DNA of 19,262 bases. It comes from JBOGWY01 sp050694015 (GTDB lineage: Bacteria > Actinomycetota > CADDZG01 > WHSQ01). The notes below the pieces were generated by a model. It did no database searches. It had not been told where the DNA came from and worked only from the letters and a program-made list of their open reading frames with translations. The translations under genes were made by a program, and so were the position numbers. Location: positions 1 to 19,262 of the forward strand of contig JBOGWY010000089.1 in NCBI GenBank assembly GCA_050694015.1, given 5' to 3'. Below, in pieces: positions 13,928 through 19,262 of this stretch (position 1 is the first letter of the stretch; each line of letters begins with the position of its first letter).

Positions 13928-14276
13928 TCAGGCGGGCTGGACGAGCTGCCTCGCTACCGTCACGATCTCACCGAGGCGATTCTTCGTGAGGAAGCCGTCG
14001 GCCCACTAGGGCTTGTGGTCCAGGATCGCGGAGAACGCCAGGATCCGTATCTCGGGGATCACGGCTCTCAGGATGCGAGCGGTGCCCTCTCCGTCCCGGA
14101 TCGGCATCATGTAGTCGAGCACGATGATCTCCGGCTTGTGCGCGAGCGCGAGGGTCGTCGCCTCTAATCCGTTGGCGGCTTCGGCGACCACCTGGAACCC
14201 GTCGAGTTCGAAAACGAGGCGCATCGCGTACGTCCTCGTTGTCGTCGACGATCATTACCCTCGATGTGCTTGTCAC
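13928..14276 (-). pseudogene. Decayed receiver-only response regulator
   Basis: Read from GTG 14276, the frame gives VTSTSRVMIVDDNEDVRDA, then loses phase. The next frame gives MRLVFELDGFQVVAEAANGL..., EIIVLDYMMP (phospho-acceptor Asp) and ILAFSAILDHKP, then hits TAG at 14006-14008. Past that stop the same frame continues WADGFLTKNRLGEIVTVARQ to TGA at 13928-13930. The paralogue at 14563 reads DVRDYLRLLF and DRKPEWADGFVSK at these points. The damage is therefore a 5-bp loss at ~14219-14226, explained by dropping one copy of a TGCGC repeat, plus one nonsense change (Glu GAG to TAG). Restoring 5 bp to the 349-bp span gives exactly 118 codons. Confidence 0.85.
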
Positions 14277-14457
14277 GGCTCGAGAGATCCCCTCCGTCGG
14301 TTGGCTGTGGCTCTCTTTTGAACCGTGGGTCAAGTGTGCCCCGCGCGTCAGCCCGCGGCCATGGGACTTTGTGACTAATCGATGCTCTTCCGGCACTAGT
14401 TCCCGAACCCGCAAAGCGCTCGTTCACCCAACCGGACGTAGGCGGGTTAGTACAGGC

Positions 14458-14469
14458 GACACTGGTGTC
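14458..14469. promoter_or_regulatory. Short palindrome upstream of the third receiver gene
   Basis: GACAC-TG-GTGTC is a 5+5 inverted repeat. It lies inside wider 6-bp arms ACGTAG (14436-14441) and CTACGT (14469-14474). It sits ~95 bp before ATG 14563, in the 286-bp gap between the pseudogene and the next receiver gene. It could be an operator, but chance is not excluded. Apart from this palindrome I see no convincing promoter in the gap. Confidence 0.25.
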
Positions 14470-14562
14470 TACGTATGCGAGGACGCGATACTCGACTTTC
14501 GGGTTCAGAAGCGTCAGCCCTCTCAACCCGGGACCACGAACCATGGTGGAGGGGAGGCCGCG

Positions 14563-14922
14563 ATGGGGGCATCGGTAGCGACGGTCCTGATAGTCGATGA
14601 CAACCAGGACGTCCGGGACTACCTGCGGCTGCTCTTCCACATCGATGGTTTCGCCGTCATCGGGGAGGCTGCGGACGGTATCGAAGCCGCGATCATCGCG
14701 AGCGAGCTCGGCCCCGATCTCGTGATCATGGATCACCTCATGCCGCGTCGGAGCGGCGATAAGACCGCCGCAGTGATCAGGGCGACCGTGCCCCAAGCGC
14801 ACATCCTGGCTTATTCGGCGGTACTTGACCGCAAACCGGAATGGGCAGACGGGTTCGTGTCTAAAGGGCAGATCGCCGAGCTGTTGCCCGCGGCGCGCAA
14901 GCTCCTCGCGGTAACGCACTGA
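14563..14922 (+). CDS. Receiver-only response regulator
   Basis: ATG 14563 with a strong GGAGGGGAGG (14548-14557); 119 residues. Acidic pair D12-D13, phospho-acceptor D57 (LVIMDHLMP), S85 (AYSAV) and K101 (FVSKGQ). No output domain. It is the intact paralogue of the pseudogene on the opposite strand, sharing VDDN-DVRD, the VLD-KP-WADGF block and length. The frame is open upstream to 14239, but that extension lacks any receiver-like sequence. Confidence 0.9.
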   Translation: MGASVATVLIVDDNQDVRDYLRLLFHIDGFAVIGEAADGIEAAIIASELGPDLVIMDHLMPRRSGDKTAAVIRATVPQAHILAYSAVLDRKPEWADGFVSKGQIAELLPAARKLLAVTH

Positions 14923-14932
14923 GACGCGCGTC

Positions 14933-15217
14933 TCAGGCGAGGTACACGACTCTCCAACCGTCTCGCAGCAGCTCCGGGAAGTCGGTGTAGTGGAACTTGA
15001 CCGAGGAGTCCGCATCGAAGTCCTCTCCCGGGGGCCACGTCTGGTGAACGTGCACGATCGGTTCGACCTCGGCGTCCGACGACGCGACCAAGAAACACAT
15101 CGCCATGCCGGGGCGATCCTTATGTCTCCTATCGACACGCAGATAGGGGAACACCGGCCATAGCTGAGGATTCTTGAGCACGTGCAGGTCGCGCTCGGGT
15201 CCGGTGGCGGCACTCAC
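14933..15217 (-). CDS. Hypothetical protein (94 aa)
   Basis: GTG 15217 has GGAG about 9 nt upstream. 94 residues, soluble, with no signal peptide or helix, rich in aromatic and acidic residues (VHVHQTWPPGEDFDADSS; ending ELLRDGWRVVYLA). I recognise no family. It lies 55 bp downstream of the lipoprotein gene on the same strand and may share its transcript. It converges with the third receiver gene, with 10 bp between stops. The tidy start and GC-typical codon use support it as real. Confidence 0.6.
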   Translation of the reverse strand: MSAATGPERDLHVLKNPQLWPVFPYLRVDRRHKDRPGMAMCFLVASSDAEVEPIVHVHQTWPPGEDFDADSSVKFHYTDFPELLRDGWRVVYLA

Positions 15218-15272
15218 TCGGGTTACTCCGATCCAAAGACGGTTATCGACGGGCGAGAGTAATTCAGATGGG

Positions 15273-15695
15273 TCACGGGGTCGGTCCTTGGGTTTGTTCG
15301 CACCCGCCGGGGACGAGCTTGTCGATACCGATCGCGCCGACGAGGGACGCCTCGAAGGTGTCGAACGCGTTCTGCCCGGTCAGGGTCACGTTGTAGAAGC
15401 CCGGGAAGTCGTCCACCGTTCGGTCCTCGATGATCTCGGGTTGGCCGCGGTACAACCGCTTGAACTCGCGGAACGCCTCGGCGGGGGAGTGGAAGGCGGT
15501 GGATTCCACTTCGGGACGATCGTTGAGCACTAGCCCGACTCGTCGCTGCCTCGCCTCGCTGACGCCGGCATCGAGGTACACGACGACCGCAGGTTTGCAT
15601 CCGGGAGCCGTCGCCCGCGCCGTCGGCTCCTCTCCTCCCGCGCAGGCGATCAGGGCGACGGCGGCCACGGCGGATGCCGCGAGTCGTCGGGTCAT
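15273..15695 (-). CDS. Lipoprotein resembling a free FtsX extracellular domain
   Basis: Two ATGs are adjacent (15698, 15695); 15695 lies six bases after TACGCT and fits the leaderless pattern. A lipoprotein signal peptide ends in the lipobox L15-I16-A17-C18. The mature part is one small domain: VVVYLDAGVSEARQRRVGLV (~38-57), then PEVESTAFHSPAEAFREFKR (~61-80), a loop, and DFPGFYNVTLTGQNAFDTFE (~99-118). This strand-helix, 'Y/F-S-EA-x-x-F', 'P-x-x-F-x-V' pattern resembles the FtsX ectodomain, which activates peptidoglycan hydrolases in FtsEX. No permease helices are present. It would be a membrane-tethered ectodomain facing the cell wall. A competing idea is an unrelated ferredoxin-like lipoprotein. 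Confidence 0.7.
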   Translation of the reverse strand: MTRRLAASAVAAVALIACAGGEEPTARATAPGCKPAVVVYLDAGVSEARQRRVGLVLNDRPEVESTAFHSPAEAFREFKRLYRGQPEIIEDRTVDDFPGFYNVTLTGQNAFDTFEASLVGAIGIDKLVPGGCEQTQGPTP

Positions 15696-15701
15696 CATGC
15701 G

Positions 15702-15707
15702 AGCGTA
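15702..15707 (-). promoter_or_regulatory. Putative -10 box of a leaderless transcript (lipoprotein gene)
   Basis: On the minus strand TACGCT ends six bases before ATG 15695, the same spacing as at 3107 and 4534. It is in a 53-bp divergent gap shared with the PHP gene. Confidence 0.35.
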
Positions 15708-15735
15708 TCGGTGGCCTCGAGATGCGAGAGCGTCC

Positions 15736-15741
15736 TACTCT
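15736..15741 (+). promoter_or_regulatory. Putative -10 box of a leaderless transcript (PHP gene)
   Basis: TACTCT ends seven bases before ATG 15749, and no Shine-Dalgarno sequence is present. It belongs to the divergent 53-bp gap facing the lipoprotein -10 box. Confidence 0.4.
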
Positions 15742-15748
15742 TGCCCGC

Positions 15749-16792
15749 ATGTTGCGCAACATCGAGTTCGCCGAGCTGCTGGCGCGCGAGGTCGGCGAAC
15801 ATGAAGGGAACAAGCAGAAGGCGTGTCGCCGCGCGTCGCGGGCGGCCCTCGGGTGGCCCGACGAGCTGGCCGACTTCGTCGCCCGCGAGGGGAAACTCAC
15901 GGACCTGCCGGCGGTGGGCCCGTGGGTCGGGCGGCTGATCTCGACGTGGCTCGAGGAGGAACCGGAGGTCGAGCTCGGCGACGACGCGCTGCGCCGCGAC
16001 TTCCTCACGCTCGCCGAGGCGAAGGCCGAGATCGCCACCGATCCGTCGTGGCGCGACGCGTTGCAAGGCGATCTGCAGATGCACACCGTCTCTAGCGACG
16101 GCTCGCTCCCGGTGCAGGCGATGGCGATGCATTGCGTTGAACTCGACTATTCCTACATAGCGGTCACGGATCACTCCAAAGGTCTGCGCATCGCAGGCGG
16201 GATGGACGAGGCAGAGCTCGCCCGGCAGGGGCGAGAGATCGACGAGGTCAACCGTGTCTTCGAGTCATCGGGACACGACTTCCGCGTCCTTCGTTCCATC
16301 GAGATGAACATCTCGCCGAACGGGGAGGGCGACATGGAACCGGATGCGTTAGGCGAGCTCGATCTCGTCCTCGGCTCGTTCCATTCGCAGCTCCGCAAGA
16401 AGGAGGACCAGACCGACCGCTACCTGGCCGCGATCCGCAACCCGCACGTCCACGTGCTCGGGCACCCGAGGGGGCGCCAATGGAACTTCCGGCTCGGTTT
16501 GTGGTGCGACTGGGAGCGCCTCTTCGCGGAGGCCGCCGCGCTCGACAAGGCGGTCGAGATCGATTCGCATCCGAACCGCCAAGACCTCAACGTCGAGCTG
16601 CTCGAGCTGACGCGGGAGGCCGGGGTCCGCATCTCGATCGGCACCGACGCTCACTACCAGCCTGAGCTCCTCTTCATCGACATCGGCGTTGCCGCGGCGA
16701 TGCGGGCCGGCATCCCCAAGGACCGCATCATCAACTTCCTCCCGGTCGAGGAGCTGCTTGAATGGACGGGGGAGCTGAAGGCCCGGGTCTAA
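15749..16792 (+). CDS. PolX-like helix-hairpin-helix + PHP domain protein lacking the polymerase core
   Basis: ATG 15749 gives 347 residues. The N-terminus (NIEFAELLAREVGEHEGNKQ, 4-23) and a helix-hairpin-helix (LTDLPAVGPWVGRLI, ~50-64) match the DNA-binding front end of bacterial PolX. The C-terminal PHP phosphoesterase domain (~105-345) has GDLQMHTVSSDG, VTDHSKGL, a conserved Glu in RSIEMNI, GSFHSQL, VLGHPRGR, EIDSHPNRQDLN and IGTDAHY, covering the expected metal-ligand positions. The first ligand position, often His (HxH), is Gln here. The nucleotidyltransferase polymerase domain of PolX is absent. Likely a DNA 3'-end-processing exonuclease or phosphatase, but unproven. Confidence 0.88.
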   Translation: MLRNIEFAELLAREVGEHEGNKQKACRRASRAALGWPDELADFVAREGKLTDLPAVGPWVGRLISTWLEEEPEVELGDDALRRDFLTLAEAKAEIATDPSWRDALQGDLQMHTVSSDGSLPVQAMAMHCVELDYSYIAVTDHSKGLRIAGGMDEAELARQGREIDEVNRVFESSGHDFRVLRSIEMNISPNGEGDMEPDALGELDLVLGSFHSQLRKKEDQTDRYLAAIRNPHVHVLGHPRGRQWNFRLGLWCDWERLFAEAAALDKAVEIDSHPNRQDLNVELLELTREAGVRISIGTDAHYQPELLFIDIGVAAAMRAGIPKDRIINFLPVEELLEWTGELKARV

Positions 16793-16814
16793 GCCCCGCA
16801 GGGGAGCGGTTCGT

Positions 16815-17453
16815 CTAAGCGGTCTCGTCGCTCTTCCGGGAGCCGAGAAGCTTCCACGTAGTCGGCAACAGACCCGCGGCGAGGAGGAGCTTGATGAGGT
16901 CGCCGATGAGGAACGGGTAGAGACCCAGCTCCATCGCCTTGGTCGCCGAGACATCGAGGGCGTTCGCGAGCCACGTCACGCCTATCGCAAAGATCACGAT
17001 CTCTCCGATGAGCATGGCGCCCAACGAACTCCCGATCGAGCGATCCCATCCGCGCTGGCACAGGAATCCGACGATCACCGCGGCGAAGAAGAAGGCGATC
17101 AAGTACCCGCCGGTGGGGGACAACGCCTCGAGGAGTTCGATCCCCGTCCTGCCCTCGGCGAACGCCCGCGGGACCCCGGCGGCTCCCATCGCGAGGTAGA
17201 GGAACAGGGACGCGCCTCCTCGTACTGCCCCCAGCGCGCCCCCAACGAGCAACACGGCGAGAGTCTGGCCCGTGATGGGTACCGGAGAGAAGGGCTCGAG
17301 CGGGATCGCCACCTGCGTCATCGCGTAGACGAAGAGCGTCCCGGCGAGGACGATCACGACGTCGGATGCGAACGCCGATACGCCGGTGGCGCGATTGCCG
17401 ATGGAATGAGCCAGTGCGGTCACGTGTCCCTCCCAGGGTCGAAAGATGTTCAT
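16815..17453 (-). CDS. bioY: BioY biotin transporter S-component
   Basis: 212 residues from ATG 17453. Six hydrophobic segments with the BioY signatures PFSPVPITGQTLAVLL (~54-69) and LSPTGGYLIAFFFAA (~110-124). BioY binds biotin in the membrane and works with the EcfA/EcfT energising module, or alone in some bacteria; no EcfA or EcfT gene is in this window. The C-terminal IGDLIKLLLAAGLLP is also family-typical. A short CCCC-GCA-GGGG hairpin (16794-16804) lies between this stop and the converging PHP stop. No biotin-regulator operator was recognised upstream. Confidence 0.93.
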   Translation of the reverse strand: MNIFRPWEGHVTALAHSIGNRATGVSAFASDVVIVLAGTLFVYAMTQVAIPLEPFSPVPITGQTLAVLLVGGALGAVRGGASLFLYLAMGAAGVPRAFAEGRTGIELLEALSPTGGYLIAFFFAAVIVGFLCQRGWDRSIGSSLGAMLIGEIVIFAIGVTWLANALDVSATKAMELGLYPFLIGDLIKLLLAAGLLPTTWKLLGSRKSDETA

Positions 17454-17545
17454 CGATCATTTCCCCGCTACTGCCCGCGAGCGGGGGCCCGGCAGGCCGA
17501 AGGTTATCCTGCGGGCGTTCCCCGGGTGATCATCTAGGGGCATCC

Positions 17546-17617
17546 GGCGGCGTGGCCGAGTGGTTTAGGCAAGGGCCTGCAAAGCCCTGTACAGCGGTTC
17601 GATTCCGCTCGCCGCCT
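17546..17617 (+). tRNA. tRNA-Cys (GCA)
   Basis: Cloverleaf: acceptor GGCGGCG (17546-17552) pairs with CGCCGCC (17610-17616), discriminator T (U73, as usual for Cys). Anticodon stem GGGCC..., loop CTGCAAA with anticodon GCA, T-loop TTCGATT. The CCA end is not encoded. Confidence 0.95.
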
Positions 17618-17627
17618 CTGGGGTCGC

Positions 17628-17667
17628 TCGCTGCGCTCGCTCCCCGAGTAGTGGTCGCTGCGCTCGC
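17628..17667. repeat. Short direct repeat after tRNA-Cys
   Basis: TCGCTGCGCTCGC occurs at 17628-17640 and again at 17655-17667. The first copy lies within GGGG...CCCC arms (17620-17645) that could form a hairpin. The rest of the 127-bp gap to the RTX gene has no gene that I can support. Confidence 0.55.
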
Positions 17668-17744
17668 GTGATGCTCGGGCTGCCGCTACGCGTCAGGCGC
17701 CGCCTCGGAAGCAATGTTCGGGTCAACCCGGGCGTCATGGGGAT

Positions 17745-19154
17745 ATGGCTCGTTTGACGGCAGCCTTCGCGGTCGCGCTCCTGTGGCTGGGCCTCATGGT
17801 GCCCGCAGCTCTCGGCGTCCCTATCTATCACTGCCTCGGCCGAATTGCCACGATCGTCGGCACGGACGGCAACGACCGACTTAAGGGCACTCCCGGCGAC
17901 GACGTGATCGTCGGCCTCGACGGCATCGATCACATCCGAGGGCGGGCCGGCCGCGACCGCATCTGTGGGGGGAGTGGGCGAGAGAAGAGTTACTACGGGA
18001 TAGAGGGCGACGTTCTGCGGGGCGGGGAGGGTAGAGACCTGATCCGTGGGGGACCGGGTCCGGACTCGATAACGGGCGACGGCGGTAACGACGTCATGTG
18101 GGGCAACGCCGGACGCGACGACAGCACGGGTGGCGCCGGTGGCGACGTGGTGCGAGGAGGGCGCGGCCACGACTCGCTGAGCGAATGGGGCGGACGCGAC
18201 CACTTGTTTGGGGGACCGGGACGCGACCGCTTGTTCGGGGGACCCGGCAACGATCGCGTGCGGGGCGGCGCAGGCGTCGACACGATCGGCTCGAGCGGAG
18301 GCGACGATCTCTTCGTCGGCGGCCCCGGAGCGGACTGGGTCGATTACTGCACGATCGTTTACACCCACGGAGGCGTGGGTGCTTGCGGTGATGATGCTGT
18401 TCTCGTTGACCTTCGTGTCGGCGTCGCGTCTCCGCTGCGTCTGGGCGCCGGCGCGATGAGCATCCCCTCAGGGCCCGGTGAGGACCGACTGCGCGCGATC
18501 GAGAACGTCTACGGAAGCTACGGATCGGATCTCATCTTCGGTACGAGCCAGCGCAACGTGATTATCGGAGACTCTGGATACGACGAGGTCCGTGGTCGTG
18601 GAGGTGACGACGTCCTTCTAGGCACGGCGACGAGTCGAATGCGGGGCAGACACTCCCTCTTCGTCGGTGGAGCGGGGGACGACGAGCTCGGGTTCGGCCC
18701 GACGATGATCAGAGGCGGACCCGGTTTCGACACTCTCGTGAGTGAGTTCGGTCGCCGCGAGAACAGGCACGCCCTCAACCATTACGCGATCACGGCCGAT
18801 CTCCGGCGAGGCGTTGCGACCATCGGACGTGTCACGAGTCATCTGGAGTCGATCGAGGGCGCCTACGGGAGCCTGCGCGCCGATGTCCTCATAGGTGACG
18901 AGGGCAAGAACGTGTTGATCGGTGGTCCGCGGGACGATCACCTCGATGGTGGCCTGGGTCGCGACCGGCTGCTCGGCGACCGTGGAAGCGACACCTGTCT
19001 CCGCGGCCCCGTCCTGCTTCACTGCGAACGGGAGCCCTGGCCGAACCCGACAGCTTTCTTCGAGCCGTGGTCGACCCGTCTCTTATGGCGGATGGATGCC
19101 GAGCAGTCCGGGTGGCCGTTGCAGAACCGGCTCTCGGCCCCCTACTCGCTCTGA
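17745..19154 (+). CDS. Exported RTX-type calcium-binding repeat protein
   Basis: 469 residues from ATG 17745. Signal peptide 1-24 (ending AALG), then repeated GGxGxDxLxG-type nonapeptides, for example GGPGRDRLFGGPGNDRVRGG, concentrated at ~36-200, ~280-325 and ~375-435. These bind Ca2+ and form parallel beta-rolls. Two spacer modules of the form 'DLR-G-A ... IENVYGSYGSDLIFG' (~222-275) and 'ADLRRGVA ... SIEGAYGSLRADVLIG' (~345-390) match the linkers often seen in such proteins. No protease, lipase or adhesin domain and no anchor is seen, so the function is open. A Sec signal rather than a type I C-terminal signal fits a monoderm host. The gene lies between two tRNA genes. Confidence 0.88.
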   Translation: MARLTAAFAVALLWLGLMVPAALGVPIYHCLGRIATIVGTDGNDRLKGTPGDDVIVGLDGIDHIRGRAGRDRICGGSGREKSYYGIEGDVLRGGEGRDLIRGGPGPDSITGDGGNDVMWGNAGRDDSTGGAGGDVVRGGRGHDSLSEWGGRDHLFGGPGRDRLFGGPGNDRVRGGAGVDTIGSSGGDDLFVGGPGADWVDYCTIVYTHGGVGACGDDAVLVDLRVGVASPLRLGAGAMSIPSGPGEDRLRAIENVYGSYGSDLIFGTSQRNVIIGDSGYDEVRGRGGDDVLLGTATSRMRGRHSLFVGGAGDDELGFGPTMIRGGPGFDTLVSEFGRRENRHALNHYAITADLRRGVATIGRVTSHLESIEGAYGSLRADVLIGDEGKNVLIGGPRDDHLDGGLGRDRLLGDRGSDTCLRGPVLLHCEREPWPNPTAFFEPWSTRLLWRMDAEQSGWPLQNRLSAPYSL

Positions 19155-19210
19155 TGTCGCTCCGTTATCGGAATCCGCAAACGTAGGTACAACGGACCGG
19201 CCGACCCGAC

Positions 19211-19216
19211 TAAACT
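19211..19216 (+). promoter_or_regulatory. Putative -10 box for tRNA-Val
   Basis: TAAACT lies 10 bp before the tRNA 5' end. At 17-bp spacing the -35 position reads TACAAC, a poor match, so only the -10 is suggested. Confidence 0.4.
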
Positions 19217-19226
19217 CTGTGCTCCC

Positions 19227-19262
19227 GGGGCGTTAGCTCAGCGGGAGAGCGCTTGCTCGACA
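19227..19262 (+). tRNA. tRNA-Val (GAC), truncated by the window end
   Basis: Acceptor 5' strand GGGGCGT, TA at positions 8-9, D-arm GCTC-AGCGGGA-GAGC, G26, anticodon stem CTTGC, then TC-GAC-A where the window ends. The anticodon reads GAC (Val). Position 33 is C rather than the nearly universal U. The 3' half is outside the window, so pairing and identity cannot be fully tested. Confidence 0.75.

Noticed and set aside
17565..18368. Minus-strand 267-residue ORF across tRNA-Cys and the RTX gene
   Set aside because: It runs through a tRNA and is the mirror of RTX repeats, giving low-complexity Val/Ala/Pro sequence with no domain.
1..19262. CRISPR array, insertion sequence, prophage or replication origin
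   Set aside because: No regularly spaced repeats, transposase, integrase, phage structural gene or DnaA-box cluster was seen anywhere in the window.

Overview
The window is GC-rich, gene-dense DNA with strong third-position GC bias. It carries a sortase (LPxTG) cell-wall anchor, a Gly-Cys-Val-type tRNA neighbourhood, and several start codons that appear to be leaderless (a TAnnnT box 6-7 nt before ATG). These traits suggest an Actinomycetota chromosome, probably an uncultivated lineage. I cannot name a genus. I see no plasmid, phage, CRISPR or insertion-sequence hallmark.

Layout. 1-378: C-terminal end of an LPFTG-anchored surface protein. 533-2995: membrane HD-GYP protein with an IF2_N-like N-terminus and a ~350-residue Gly/Asn-rich tail, closed by a clear terminator. 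3119-3610: YjbQ-family protein, converging on and overlapping an AlkA/OGG-like HhH-GPD glycosylase (3337-4473, minus). 4546-7696: coupled operon of an OmpR-type response regulator, a sensor-less histidine kinase and a DUF4173-like membrane protein. 7698-8684 (minus): secreted His-rich protein resembling PHM copper monooxygenases/SURNod19. 8790-8918: tiny acidic ORF. 9030-9954: AbiEi-like/DUF559 gene with a frameshift, flanked by a 25-bp inverted repeat. 9975-11921 (minus): GGDEF-EAL protein. 12093-13441: nucleotidyltransferase plus metallophosphoesterase operon. 13530-14922: three receiver-only response regulators in alternating orientation, the middle one a pseudogene. 14933-15695 (minus): hypothetical protein and a lipoprotein that looks like a free FtsX extracellular domain. 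15749-16792: PolX-like HhH+PHP protein. 16815-17453 (minus): BioY. 17546-19262: tRNA-Cys, an RTX-repeat exported protein, and a cut-off tRNA-Val.

Themes. Cyclic-di-GMP turnover (HD-GYP, GGDEF-EAL) and phosphorelay parts recur, as do surface or exported proteins (LPxTG, G/N-rich tail, PHM-like, FtsX-ECD lipoprotein, RTX). The most notable signals are the IF2_N/HD-GYP/G-N-tail architecture, the inverted repeat around a broken AbiEi-DUF559 gene, the decayed receiver gene whose damage can be reconstructed, the stand-alone FtsX-ECD lipoprotein, and an RTX gene sitting between tRNAs that are commonly adjacent. All calls come from reading the sequence. No database search was run.
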